Positions 1 to 7,843 are shown, counted from the stretch's first letter. The stretch is 64,000 bases of DNA from Nonlabens spongiae (GCF_002117125.1 NZ_CP019344.1:2322501-2386500); one strand, 5' to 3'. The notes: generated by a model from the letters alone, not told the origin. A program made the numbers and translations.

Positions 1-6
1 AATGTT

Positions 7-432
7 TTAGTTAAGCTGTGCTTGATAAGCCACAGCGTACATTTTAAGTTGTTTGATCATTGACACCAATCCGTTTGCTCGGGTGGGTGACAAATGCTCC
101 TTCAAACCGATCTCATCTATAAAACCGGTATCAGCGGCGATGATATCAGCAGGTTTTTGTCCCGACCATGCGCGTACCAAAATTGCGATGATTCCTTTAG
201 TAATGATCGCATCACTATCTGCCGTAAAAACGACTTTTTCATCTTCTAATTCTGCGTTTACCCAGACTTTAGACTGGCAACCCTTGATGATTTTATCTTC
301 TGTTTTGTATTGCTCATCAATTAGTGGCAAGCTCTTGCCTAGATCAATCATGTATTCATAGCGCTGCATCCAGTCGTCAAACATGGTAAACTCATCGATG
401 ATTTCTTCTTGTATTTCTTGAATACTCGCCAT
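7..432 (-). CDS. sufE: SufE, cysteine desulfurase sulfur acceptor
   Basis: Accepts persulfide sulfur from SufS and passes it to the SUF Fe-S cluster scaffold in the cytoplasm. The 141-aa protein has the usual SufE length and fold signature. The acceptor cysteine is C52 in the motif KGCQSKVW, and an ARAWSGQKPADI-type segment follows near residue 90. It is the last gene of a three-gene unit, sufS - META protein - sufE, and starts 2 bp after the stop of the META gene. The rest of the SUF genes (sufB, C, D) are not in the window. Assignment is firm from the Cys motif, the length and the sufS neighbour. Confidence 0.95.
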   Translation of the reverse strand: MASIQEIQEEIIDEFTMFDDWMQRYEYMIDLGKSLPLIDEQYKTEDKIIKGCQSKVWVNAELEDEKVVFTADSDAIITKGIIAILVRAWSGQKPADIIAADTGFIDEIGLKEHLSPTRANGLVSMIKQLKMYAVAYQAQLN

Positions 433-434
433 AG

Positions 435-839
435 TTATTTGTCTTCTGCTTTTGTAGCCTTGATGATGATCTTTCCAGACTCATTCATCATATGGAGTTC
501 ACCTTGTGAAAATCTGTAGCTTTTTACATTGGCTAATTGTTCCATATAGGCTCTCTCGATGTCACGTTTTTCTTGGCAGTACATTTTTGTGGACATGATA
601 GGTCCTACCTCGATATTGTTGCTGCCAGCGTTTGTAATATCTGCGCCATAGGTGTTGCAAGAGTTGTTACCTCCTACTCTCAAACCCTCTTGATTCTCTA
701 TGTTCAAGGTGATGCCGTGACCTGACATGTCCTCACCAGAAACCTCGATCACATTATAATTCCCTTCAAGATTTTTCTCCTCGCAGGAAATTAGGCTTAA
801 GCTTAGTATCAAAACAAGACTCTTAATTGCATTTTTCAT
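435..839 (-). CDS. META-domain (HslJ-like) lipoprotein
   Basis: Predicted outer-membrane or periplasmic lipoprotein of 134 aa. An ATG at 839 is chosen over a longer upstream frame. From it the protein begins MKNAIKSLVLILSLSLISC, a signal peptide ending in a lipobox (LISC). The longer frame would run back into sufS. The body resembles the META/DUF306 family found in HslJ: a DMSGHGITLNIE segment, then GGNNSCNTYGADI and a C-terminal beta-rich part. The gene starts 11 bp after sufS and ends 2 bp before sufE, so it is probably co-transcribed with both. Its role is unknown; nothing visible links it to Fe-S chemistry except position. Confidence 0.8.
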   Translation of the reverse strand: MKNAIKSLVLILSLSLISCEEKNLEGNYNVIEVSGEDMSGHGITLNIENQEGLRVGGNNSCNTYGADITNAGSNNIEVGPIMSTKMYCQEKRDIERAYMEQLANVKSYRFSQGELHMMNESGKIIIKATKAEDK

Positions 840-850
840 AATGATGTTAT

Positions 851-2065
851 TTAGGACAACATGATAACTGCTCGTTGCAAAGCCTGTACCATGACGTCTA
901 TTTCTTCTTTGGTATTGTAAAAGGCAAAACTGGCTCGTATGGTTCCCGGAATCTGATAACGATCCATAACCGGTTGGGCACAATGATGCCCAGTGCGTAC
1001 AGCTATTCCTAGTTTATCCACGATAGTCCCCAAATCATAAGGATGGATATTACCCACATTAAAACTGATTACCGCTGCCTTCTTGTCTACATCGCCATAA
1101 ATTACCGCACCGTCAATCTCTTTGATTTTTTGGGTTCCGTATTTTAGGAGCTCATCTTCATAAGCCGCGATATTTTCCATCCCTACTGATTCTAGATAAT
1201 CGACCGCTGCTCCAAGGGCAATACCTCCAGCGATATTAGGGGTTCCCGCTTCAAATTTATGAGGCAAACCCGCATAAGTGGTATGTTCAAAAGTGACTTG
1301 ATCGATCATCTCACCACCGCCTTGATAAGGAGGCAATCTATCCAACAGTTCTTCTTTACCGTATAAGATACCGATTCCCGTAGGACCACACATTTTGTGA
1401 CCTGCCATAGTGTAAAAATCGGCGTCCAAGGCTAGAACATCTACTTTCATGTGCCCGCAGGATTGCGCGCCGTCGATCAATACTAAAGCTTTGTGTTCAT
1501 GAGCCTTCTCTATGATTTCCTCAATGGGATTTTGAACACCGAGCGCATTGGAAATATGGTTTACGACCACGAAAGCGGTTTTTGAGTTCAAGATTTTCGC
1601 GAAAGCGTCCATATCCAACTCGCCATTATCCAGAACGGGAATCACTTTAAGCGTTGCTCCCACCCGCTCGCACAACATTTGCCAAGGAACAATATTTGAG
1701 TGATGTTCTACCGCGCTCACAATAACCTCATCGCCTTCTTTTACAAAAACGTGTGCGCCAGAGGCAACCGCATTTATACTGTGCGTATTCCCTGAAGTAA
1801 AAAGCGTTTGCTTGGTTTCAGGAATATTGAAAAAAGCCCTCACTTTCTCACGAGCCTCCTCAAAAAGATCTGTCGCCTCCTGACTGAGTGCATGAACGCC
1901 ACGATGGATATTTGCGTTGTATTGCGTGTAATACTCGGTGATTTTATCGATTACCTGTCGCGGTTTTTGCGAGGTTGCTGCGTTATCAAAATAAACCAAT
2001 GGATGACCATTCACCTTGCGGTTGAGTATGGGAAAATCGGCTCGTATTTTATTGATATCTAGCAT
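851..2065 (-). CDS. sufS: SufS-type cysteine desulfurase
   Basis: PLP enzyme that removes sulfur from L-cysteine and hands it to SufE for Fe-S cluster assembly. At 404 aa it has the normal group II length. The PLP lysine is K224 in AGHKMCGPTG, and the catalytic cysteine is C362 in RTGHHCAQP, the motif typical of SufS rather than IscS. The phosphate-binding region near residue 90 reads TSGNTHSIN. A degenerate copy of the chromosomal palindrome (TTTTCGCGAAAGC, about 1604-1616) encodes DAFAKI in this gene. A TACCTTTG box ends 5 bp before the ATG, so the message may be leaderless. Confidence 0.96.
   Translation of the reverse strand: MLDINKIRADFPILNRKVNGHPLVYFDNAATSQKPRQVIDKITEYYTQYNANIHRGVHALSQEATDLFEEAREKVRAFFNIPETKQTLFTSGNTHSINAVASGAHVFVKEGDEVIVSAVEHHSNIVPWQMLCERVGATLKVIPVLDNGELDMDAFAKILNSKTAFVVVNHISNALGVQNPIEEIIEKAHEHKALVLIDGAQSCGHMKVDVLALDADFYTMAGHKMCGPTGIGILYGKEELLDRLPPYQGGGEMIDQVTFEHTTYAGLPHKFEAGTPNIAGGIALGAAVDYLESVGMENIAAYEDELLKYGTQKIKEIDGAVIYGDVDKKAAVISFNVGNIHPYDLGTIVDKLGIAVRTGHHCAQPVMDRYQIPGTIRASFAFYNTKEEIDVMVQALQRAVIMLS
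1604..1616. repeat. Imperfect copy of the GCTTTCGCGAAAGC palindrome, in sufS
   Basis: TTTTCGCGAAAGC, one mismatch from the 14-mer core. It encodes the AFAK part of DAFAKI in SufS. Confidence 0.6.
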
Positions 2066-2070
2066 AGGTA

Positions 2071-2078
2071 CAAAGGTA
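2071..2078 (-). promoter_or_regulatory. Bacteroidota -7 box (TACCTTTG) for sufS
   Basis: TACCTTTG on the minus strand matches the Bacteroidota consensus TAnnTTTG and ends 5 bp before the sufS ATG. No good TTG element is seen at the usual distance upstream, so this is a tentative promoter for a leaderless transcript. Confidence 0.4.
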
Positions 2079-2126
2079 GGGAATGGGGATGAGGGATAGG
2101 ATTTTAGTTTATTAAGAATTTGGTTT

Positions 2127-2816
2127 TTATAATTTTTCCGTGGCTTGATTCAGATTGAGATACAAATAGGCTAGATCTCCTTTTAGTTCAATAAATTTTC
2201 CAGTATTGAAACCGATATTTAAGGTGGTTCCGTTACTTTGAGAAGTGGACACATTTCCACTACCTAATGCATAAAAAATAACAGGTTGATCTTGCACCCA
2301 TTGATGATATACTGTCATACCCGTGAAGCCACCCTTATTGATTTTAATTTTCTCACCTTTTGGGATCTCATATCTGAAAAATTTATCGGATTCTAAAATG
2401 ATTTTTTCTCGATTGATTTTAAACTTTTGAGTTCTAGAATCGTTTCCTAAAAAATAGAGAACATTTGTTTCTCCATGTGAGTTGTTTTGCTCCAAATCTT
2501 TTAAACTAACTGCATAGAGGTCCATTGTAACAGATATACTCTCATTTTTGTTTGTAAAGTTTTTCAGTTTGAAGGCATTTGCTGAAAAATCATTTGCAGA
2601 TGATTGCAAACCATTCACTACCTCATTGAAATTAGAGGCGACAACTTGCACCGTGCCAACAAGGTGATAGCTATCCAGATCGGTTTTCTCATGAATAAAC
2701 GAGAGTCCGCGTTCTTTTATATTCGGAATACTATCTGATTTGTGGATTATTTTTATTTCTTGTCCCGAGGCAAATGCCATCAAAAAACAAAATATAGTGG
2801 AGTGAAATAGTTTCAT
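2127..2816 (-). CDS. Secreted protein of unknown function
   Basis: The 229-aa product begins with a clear signal peptide (MKLFHSTIFCFLMAFASGQ) without a lipobox, so it is probably periplasmic or released. The rest is a beta-rich, Asn/Ser-rich soluble sequence with no motif I recognise. A segment near residues 150-170 (EIPKGEKIKINKGG) and a glycine-poor C-terminus carry no T9SS signal. It lies 12 bp downstream of the PaaE-like reductase gene and is probably co-transcribed with it. No function is proposed. Confidence 0.7.
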   Translation of the reverse strand: MKLFHSTIFCFLMAFASGQEIKIIHKSDSIPNIKERGLSFIHEKTDLDSYHLVGTVQVVASNFNEVVNGLQSSANDFSANAFKLKNFTNKNESISVTMDLYAVSLKDLEQNNSHGETNVLYFLGNDSRTQKFKINREKIILESDKFFRYEIPKGEKIKINKGGFTGMTVYHQWVQDQPVIFYALGSGNVSTSQSNGTTLNIGFNTGKFIELKGDLAYLYLNLNQATEKL

Positions 2817-2828
2817 ATTATTAATATT

Positions 2829-3872
2829 TTAAGCCTCATCAAAATTCAACCGCACCTTAGCCGATTTAGGGTAAGCCTGGCATGCCAGGGAATAGCCTTC
2901 TTCGAGCTCGCCGTCTGTGAGTATTGAGTTTTTCGCCAACATCACATCACCTTCTTCGATCAGACAAATACAAGAGCTGCAAATACCGCCCTGGCAAGAG
3001 TAAGGCGCGTCTATATCGTTGCGGAGCATGACGTCGAGCAAGTTCTCGTCCCTTTTCATGGTAAATGACATCTCTTCATCGTCCAGAACGACTTCTATTT
3101 CAGACAGGTGACTGTCCTCGGTGATTTCAACTTTTGCGTCGCTTGCTGAAAATAACTCAAACTTGATTTCATCTTTCGGCAGATACTCTTTTTCAACCAG
3201 ATTATCAGTTACCTCATGAATCATTTCTTCTGGTCCGCACAAAAAAGCAGTATCAAATTCCCAGCCTTTGCAGTCTTGCTTTAAAAAGAAATTGAGGTTC
3301 CCTCTATTGATTCTCCCAAATAACGCTTCGTCCCGTTCTTCTCGACTAAAACAGTATTTGAGAATAAACCGATCTGGATAAGCATCTTTTAGATCATTGA
3401 GTTGCTCGTAATATATGGTTTGCGCAACGCTTTGATTTCCGTAAATCAACGCAACTTTATGTTCTGCCGAACTCTTTAGGGCACTCTTTACAATAGAAAT
3501 TATCGGAGTAATACCGCTTCCAGCAGCAACGGCAAGAAAGGTTTTTGATTCAGCTGATTCTTCTAAGACAAACAAGCCCTCAGGAGCGGCAACAGCCAGC
3601 ATTTCACCAGCTTTCAATTTCATCGCGTAATTTGAAAACACTCCGTGCTCCACCTGTTTTACCACCACGCTAATCCCAGCATCACCACTGGTACTCGAGA
3701 TGCTGTAGGCTCTGCGTACTTCGCTACCGTTGATGTCTGCTTTTAGAGTTAGATACTGACCTGAGGTGTACTTGAACTCGTCAGCTAGTTCTGACGGAAT
3801 ATCAAACCAGATTTCTACGGCTTGAGGTGTGACTCTGGTAACTTCTTTTATTGTAAGGTTATGGAAAATCAT
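2829..3872 (-). CDS. PaaE-like ferredoxin reductase (FAD, NAD(P)H, 2Fe-2S)
   Basis: A 347-aa three-domain electron-transfer flavoprotein. The N-terminal FAD-binding barrel has RAYSISS near residue 54, followed by an NAD(P)-binding domain (AAGSGITPIISIV near residue 117, CGPEEMI near residue 212). The C-terminal plant-type 2Fe-2S ferredoxin domain carries the cysteine cluster CQGGICSSCICL plus a later Cys in LACQAYP. The order matches PaaE, the reductase of phenylacetyl-CoA epoxidase. No paaABCD genes are next to it, so the partner oxygenase is unknown and the gene is not named paaE. A TATTTTTG box (3892-3899) may be its promoter. Confidence 0.88.
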   Translation of the reverse strand: MIFHNLTIKEVTRVTPQAVEIWFDIPSELADEFKYTSGQYLTLKADINGSEVRRAYSISSTSGDAGISVVVKQVEHGVFSNYAMKLKAGEMLAVAAPEGLFVLEESAESKTFLAVAAGSGITPIISIVKSALKSSAEHKVALIYGNQSVAQTIYYEQLNDLKDAYPDRFILKYCFSREERDEALFGRINRGNLNFFLKQDCKGWEFDTAFLCGPEEMIHEVTDNLVEKEYLPKDEIKFELFSASDAKVEITEDSHLSEIEVVLDDEEMSFTMKRDENLLDVMLRNDIDAPYSCQGGICSSCICLIEEGDVMLAKNSILTDGELEEGYSLACQAYPKSAKVRLNFDEA

Positions 3873-3891
3873 ATCGCTTTTTCAATGGTTG

Positions 3892-3899
3892 CAAAAATA
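3892..3899 (-). promoter_or_regulatory. -7 box (TATTTTTG) upstream of the PaaE-like gene
   Basis: Matches TAnnTTTG on the minus strand, 19 bp before the start codon. The -33 element is not convincing. Confidence 0.35.
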
Positions 3900-4060
3900 A
3901 AGAACCTATAGCGAGTAGGTCGTAATAGCAGCAGACAAGGTCTTAAAATGATCTTAAAGATTCTTTTAGTAACAAGTTCAATTCTTCAACAAAAAACATA
4001 ATTTTAGTTTTTTGTAACATTTTATGAATCAAGATCACTAACCTAAAAACTACCCGATCC

Positions 4061-5545
4061 ATGTTCAAATATTTCATCAGTCTAGAGTGGAAGAGTTTTT
4101 TTAGATCTGCCGCTTTCAAGCAAAACCTATTCTTTAAAATTTTTATTGGATTTTTTGCCGTTCTATTTTTAATAGAATTTGCCTTCATAGGCGCTGGAAG
4201 CTATTATCTAATTGAAAATGGAATAGAAGACGGCGATCTCGTGGCACGTAATCCGTTTAGGTTGGTCAATCGGTTTTTAATCTACTGGTTTGCTACAGAT
4301 CTTATCATGCGATATTTCTTTCAAAAAATGCCGGTGACCAATATTAAGCCGCTTCTTTATTTGCCGTTTTCTAAAAGCAAGATCGTAAAATATGCACTTG
4401 CCAAAACCAGTATTTCCTTCTTCAACATTTTACCGGCTTTCTTTTTTGTGCCGTTCAGCGTCGTGTTGCTCATAGAGGGATATGATCCCATAGGCGTTTT
4501 AGGCTGGCATCTTGCTGCGTTGGGTATTACCTATTCCTTCAATTTCCTGAACATTTTCCTTAACAATTCAGACAAGATCTTTTACCCCATCGCTGCGATT
4601 GTGGTGGCAGCAGCTTTTGCGCAGTATCAAGGCTATTTTGATATCACCGTCTATACGGCACCTATTTTTGACTTTTTCTTTGATCAGCCGTGGAGCTGTT
4701 TGATCCCGCTGGGGATTGCAGTAGTATTCTGTGCAGTGGCTTACCGCTATTTCCTAGGTGAGCTTTATCTGGACGGCGGTTTAAGCATCAAAGCCGAAGA
4801 AGCCAGCTCTGAAAACCTCGATTTTCTAGATCGCTTCGGAAAAATTTCTACCTATTTAAAGAACGACATCAAGCTCATCAAGCGTAATAAAAGGGCTCGT
4901 ACGACTTTTATCATGGGTTTCTTTTTTATCCTATATGGACTACTCTTTACAACCGGACTTTACGGTGACAGTAGCTTTGGGAAAATTTTTGCTGCGCTGT
5001 TCTGTACGGGAGGATTTCTGTTCAGTTTTGGTGGGCTGGTTCCATCGTGGGACAGCAGCTATTTCAAGCTCATGATGTCCCAAAACATTCCCTATCGAGA
5101 ATATTTGCTGAGCAAGTGGTGGCTCATGGTTATTGTAACAGCCATCAGTACGGTTTTGAGCGTGTGGTACGTATATTTTGGGATCGAGTGGTTGTATGCG
5201 ATACTCGCAGGATCCATTTACAACATCGGGCTCAATGCGTCTGTTGTTTTGCTCAGTGGCGCATTTGTCAAGACTCCTATAGACTTGACCAGCAACAAGA
5301 AAGCCTTTGGTGATTCTAAAGCTTTTAACGTCAAGACTCTCTTGCTAGTCATCCCTAAAATGGTGCTGCCGATCGGGATTTACTACGCATTTGCGCTTCC
5401 GTTCAACAGCGAGGCTGGTTTCATCGCCATTGCAGCTACGGGTTTACTGGGGCTTGCTTTCAGGAACTTGATGTTTAAATGGATTGAGAATATTTACAAA
5501 AATGAAAAGTACGATACCATAGCGGCTTACGCACAGAAGGATTGA
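4061..5545 (+). CDS. DUF5687-type ABC exporter membrane subunit
   Basis: A 494-aa polytopic membrane protein with about ten hydrophobic segments (for example residues 25-50, 110-140, 165-185, 280-310). It has no ATPase motif. Sequence style and position match the DUF5687 permease family of Bacteroidota, whose members pair with a separate ATPase; here that ATPase follows 126 bp downstream on the same strand. The substrate cannot be read from the sequence. The start codon agrees with the hydrophobic N-terminus MFKYFISLEWKSFFRS, typical of such permeases. Confidence 0.85.
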   Translation: MFKYFISLEWKSFFRSAAFKQNLFFKIFIGFFAVLFLIEFAFIGAGSYYLIENGIEDGDLVARNPFRLVNRFLIYWFATDLIMRYFFQKMPVTNIKPLLYLPFSKSKIVKYALAKTSISFFNILPAFFFVPFSVVLLIEGYDPIGVLGWHLAALGITYSFNFLNIFLNNSDKIFYPIAAIVVAAAFAQYQGYFDITVYTAPIFDFFFDQPWSCLIPLGIAVVFCAVAYRYFLGELYLDGGLSIKAEEASSENLDFLDRFGKISTYLKNDIKLIKRNKRARTTFIMGFFFILYGLLFTTGLYGDSSFGKIFAALFCTGGFLFSFGGLVPSWDSSYFKLMMSQNIPYREYLLSKWWLMVIVTAISTVLSVWYVYFGIEWLYAILAGSIYNIGLNASVVLLSGAFVKTPIDLTSNKKAFGDSKAFNVKTLLLVIPKMVLPIGIYYAFALPFNSEAGFIAIAATGLLGLAFRNLMFKWIENIYKNEKYDTIAAYAQKD

Positions 5546-5630
5546 TAGTGCTACTCTGTAAAGAAACAAGAGTCAAGAAACAAGAAATAAGACGATAGCA
5601 TATTTGCTTGATTAATTAAATAAAAATCTC

Positions 5631-5644
5631 GCTTTCGCGAAAGC
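5631..5644. repeat. GCTTTCGCGAAAGC palindrome, intergenic
   Basis: Perfect 14-bp copy, flanked by CTC and GGG, between the permease and ATPase genes, 27 bp before the ATPase start codon. Confidence 0.9.
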
Positions 5645-5671
5645 GGGAACACAACAGAAACAATACAAGAT

Positions 5672-6406
5672 ATGATCACGATTAAAAATCTTAGCAAACA
5701 ATACACGGATGTGAAAGTTCTGGACATCGATCATCTGGAGATCAATACGGGTGGAGCGATAGGTCTGGTAGGAAATAATGGTGCGGGTAAAACGACCCTA
5801 TTTTCCCTACTGCTTGATCTTATTGAGCCCACAACGGGTCATATCGTTTCAAACGGAGTACGTGTGGATGAGAGCGAAGACTGGAAACCGTTTACCAGCG
5901 CATTTGTGGATGAGAGCTTTCTCATAGGCTACCTCACGCCAGAAGAATACCTCTATTTTATAGGAGAGCTGCGCAACATGGATAAGGCAGCCGTGGATCA
6001 AGTCATTGCCGATTTCTCTGATTTCTTCAACGGTGAGGCGCTGGGGCAAAAGAAATACCTGCGCGATCTTTCTAAAGGAAACCAGAAAAAGGTAGGGATC
6101 GTTGCGGCGCTTTTGGGAAATCCCAGCGTAGTGATTCTTGATGAGCCATTTGCCAATCTTGATCCTTCCACACAAATACGCCTCAAAAAAATCATCAAGC
6201 AACTTGCTGATGATCCTAAAGTCACCGTACTCGTTTCCAGCCACGACCTCGTCCACGTTACTGAAGTCGCACAACGCGTCGTGTTGTTAGAAAAGGGCAA
6301 AGTAGTTAAAGACATCGTCAAGACTGAAGGTACATTCCATGAGCTGGAGACCTACTTTAAGGGAATTTCTGAATCTTATGCGCCGGTGATGGCTGAGGAA
6401 GAGTGA
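5672..6406 (+). CDS. ABC transporter ATP-binding protein
   Basis: A 244-aa ATPase that should energise the DUF5687 permease encoded just upstream. Walker A is GNNGAGKTT (near residue 35), the signature motif is LSKGNQKKV (near residue 133), Walker B is VVILDEPFANLDP and the switch histidine is in SSHDL. This arrangement of short ATPase plus polytopic permease is typical of ABC-2-like exporters. A 40-bp perfect palindrome lies 30 bp after the stop codon and may end the transcript. Confidence 0.92.
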   Translation: MITIKNLSKQYTDVKVLDIDHLEINTGGAIGLVGNNGAGKTTLFSLLLDLIEPTTGHIVSNGVRVDESEDWKPFTSAFVDESFLIGYLTPEEYLYFIGELRNMDKAAVDQVIADFSDFFNGEALGQKKYLRDLSKGNQKKVGIVAALLGNPSVVILDEPFANLDPSTQIRLKKIIKQLADDPKVTVLVSSHDLVHVTEVAQRVVLLEKGKVVKDIVKTEGTFHELETYFKGISESYAPVMAEEE

Positions 6407-6436
6407 TGGCGTAACTGCTTCATTTAAAAACATCTC

Positions 6437-6476
6437 ATATCAGTAAGGGCAGATTTAAATCTGCCCTTACTGATAT
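6437..6476. repeat. 40-bp perfect palindrome downstream of the ABC operon
   Basis: Both arms (ATATCAGTAAGGGCAGATTT and its exact reverse complement) meet with no loop and no mismatch. An A-rich tract follows on the plus strand. It probably forms a terminator or cruciform hairpin for the ABC operon, but a loopless 20-bp arm is longer than the other terminators in this window. Confidence 0.75.
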
Positions 6477-6595
6477 AAAAACCCTCCACCGATACGTTAA
6501 AGCTTCAGTAGGCCCGCATGTGCTTGCCTCGACTACCCTCGGCATAAACTTCTTGCCAAGCTGGGAATATTAATTTGACTGTAAATTTCTTGGAA

Positions 6596-6627
6596 ATAAA
6601 AAAGACCCTAGCTTTTGCTAAGGTCTT
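6596..6627 (-). terminator. Terminator of the broken tRNA unit
   Basis: Stem AAGACC-TAGC (6602-6612) pairs with GCTA-GGTCTT (6617-6627) around a TTTT loop, with one mismatch. On the minus strand it is followed by a T-rich run. It lies 5 bp after the tRNA 3' half, the same place as the terminator of the intact tRNA. Confidence 0.75.
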
Positions 6628-6632
6628 CGTTG

Positions 6633-6694
6633 TGGGCCCACCTGGGCTCGAACCAGGGACTTTCTGTCCCGATAGCTATCGGGAGAGTCAGATA
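6633..6694 (-). pseudogene. 3' half of a tRNA(CAU) gene broken at the anticodon by a palindrome
   Basis: On the minus strand the sequence reads TATCTGACTC, then the palindrome TCCCGATAGCTATCGGGA, then CAGAAAGTCC and the full T-arm and acceptor 3' side of the intact tRNA at 7029-7102. Compared with that tRNA, ATAAT of the anticodon loop and stem is replaced by the 18-bp palindrome. The 5' half is missing here; instead the end of a GIY-YIG gene runs into it, and its stop codon lies in the tRNA-derived GACTC. It cannot make a functional tRNA. Confidence 0.85.
6667..6684. repeat. TCCCGATAGCTATCGGGA palindrome, copy 1
   Basis: Perfect 18-bp palindrome inside the tRNA 3' fragment. The same sequence occurs at 7219-7236 and 31776-31793. 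Confidence 0.9.
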
Positions 6695-6984
6695 TCTCTT
6701 GTTTGTTTAATTACTCTTTGTCTCATATCTTCATACTTAAGAAGATTCTGAATGTATTTTCTGCTCTTCATGCTCTTGATTTTTCGTTCTAGCCTAATGG
6801 AATGGGCATAGTCTTCGCATTCCAAACGCAGGATCAACTTCCAGTCGCTTGTTTGAGATGTAAATCTTTGAGATCCATATTTGCCTGAATTATGAGCAAG
6901 AACTCTATCGTTCAGTTTTTTATGACAAGCACCTATATAATATTTATTCAATTTTTCACTTTCTAGAATGTAAGTCCATGCCAT
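6688..6984 (-). CDS. Small GIY-YIG nuclease-domain protein inserted among tRNA fragments
   Basis: A 98-aa stand-alone GIY-YIG domain of the UvrC/YhbQ-like family. The motif is TYIL followed by YYIG (residues 4-18), with a catalytic-type Arg (DRV, residue 27) and Glu (LERKIK, near residue 66). It starts 5 bp after the A-tract of the intact tRNA terminator. Its last codons and stop lie in tRNA-derived sequence at the edge of a palindrome. Family members have been associated with DNA cleavage and homing. Position between two broken halves of the same tRNA makes a mobile or homing role plausible but unproven. Confidence 0.85.
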   Translation of the reverse strand: MAWTYILESEKLNKYYIGACHKKLNDRVLAHNSGKYGSQRFTSQTSDWKLILRLECEDYAHSIRLERKIKSMKSRKYIQNLLKYEDMRQRVIKQTRDI

Positions 6985-6989
6985 TGGGT

Positions 6990-7025
6990 AAAAATAAAAA
7001 AAGCTCCAACAATACGTTGAAGCTT
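6990..7025 (-). terminator. Terminator of the tRNA(CAU) gene
   Basis: Stem AAGCT-CAAC (7001-7010) pairs with GTTG-AGCTT (7016-7025), loop AATAC, followed on the minus strand by a T-rich run. It lies just downstream of the tRNA and 5 bp upstream of the GIY-YIG start codon. Confidence 0.85.
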
Positions 7026-7028
7026 TTG

Positions 7029-7102
7029 TGGGCCCACCTGGGCTCGAACCAGGGACTTTCTGATTATGAGTCAGATACTCTAACCAACTGAGTTATAGGC
7101 CC
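7029..7102 (-). tRNA. tRNA with CAU anticodon (Met or lysidine-type Ile2)
   Basis: A complete 74-nt cloverleaf on the minus strand: acceptor GGGCCTA/TGGGCCC, D-arm ACTC...GAGT, anticodon arm TCTGA-CTCATAA-TCAGA (anticodon CAT), T-arm CCTGG-TTCGAGC-CCAGG, discriminator A. CCA is not encoded. Elongator Met and tRNA-Ile2 (CAU modified by TilS) both have this loop; the sequence alone does not separate them for me. A terminator follows. Confidence 0.95.
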
Positions 7103-7208
7103 TATTCTATAATCTCATTTATTTAGTGACCGAAAATTAAAAGCAGCCAAGTATTTTAAACCTAAACATCAAAGAAATCACTATAGCGTTTCTTAATTAG
7201 TTCCGTTA

Positions 7209-7271
7209 GGACTTTCTGTCCCGATAGCTATCGGGAGAGTCAGATACTCTAACCAACTGAATTATAGGCCC
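7209..7271 (-). pseudogene. 5' half of a tRNA(CAU) gene broken at the anticodon by a palindrome
   Basis: On the minus strand, 35 nt match the 5' half of the intact tRNA with one change (ATT for ACT in the D-arm), up to CTGACTC. Then comes TCCCGATAGCTATCGGGA, CAGAAAGTCC, and unrelated sequence. The T-arm and acceptor 3' side are missing. The junction is the same as in the 3' fragment at 6633-6694, so the two are probably the halves of one disrupted gene or two independent copies of one event. Confidence 0.85.
7219..7236. repeat. TCCCGATAGCTATCGGGA palindrome, copy 2
   Basis: Perfect 18-bp copy in the anticodon position of the tRNA 5' fragment. Confidence 0.9.
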
Positions 7272-7343
7272 GATAAGAGATTCCTACAGGATGCTCTCAT
7301 CTAAAAAGTCTGCAAATTTAAGATTTAAATGCTCACCCGCAAA

Positions 7344-7751
7344 TTATTCAGCGATTTCCTGACATAATTCTACCAGAACTCCGTTACTAGACTTAGGATG
7401 AACAAAGGCGATAAGTTTATTATCAGCGCCTTTTTTGGGTTGCTCGTTTAGAATCTGGAACCCTTCTTTTTTGAGTCGCTCCAGCTCTGCATGGATGTCC
7501 TCCACAGCAAATGCCACATGGTGAATCCCCTCGCCCTTTTTCTCAATAAACTTGGCGATCGCGCTGTCATCGCTTGTGGCAGCTAAGAGTTCGATTTTGT
7601 TTTCACCACTTTTAAAAAAACTGGTGGTGACGTTTTCGCTCGTGACCGCTTCTTCTTTATAAGGTGGCCTGCCCAAAAGTTTTGTATAGGTCTCGTTTGC
7701 CCGCGCCAGATCACGCACCGCGATTCCCAAGTGCTCTATTTTCCCAAACAT
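7344..7751 (-). CDS. mce: Methylmalonyl-CoA epimerase
   Basis: A 135-aa vicinal-oxygen-chelate protein that interconverts the R and S forms of methylmalonyl-CoA, connecting propionyl-CoA with succinyl-CoA. Metal-ligand regions are visible: IEHLGIAVRDL at the N-terminus (His7), GIHHVAFAVEDI near residue 90 and a C-terminal VLVELCQ with the conserved Glu. Length is normal. It is divergent from rbfA, and no mutase gene is in the window. Glyoxalase-family relatives could look similar, but HLGIAV and HHVAFAV together fit epimerases best. Confidence 0.88.
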   Translation of the reverse strand: MFGKIEHLGIAVRDLARANETYTKLLGRPPYKEEAVTSENVTTSFFKSGENKIELLAATSDDSAIAKFIEKKGEGIHHVAFAVEDIHAELERLKKEGFQILNEQPKKGADNKLIAFVHPKSSNGVLVELCQEIAE

Positions 7752-7843
7752 AAGAAGTCTTTAGTTTCAAAAATAATAGGAAACTGCCGCCCGCCCAATC
7801 GATTATTGAGATAAAGCCCAAACGGCAACAACCTTCCTTTTAG

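Noticed and set aside
2829..3872. Phenylacetate catabolism operon
   Set aside because: Only a PaaE-like reductase is present; paaA, B, C and D are missing from both sides, so the pathway cannot be claimed.
5047..5313. 88-codon frame inside the DUF5687 gene
   Set aside because: Overlaps a clear membrane-protein gene in another frame on the same strand; no independent evidence.
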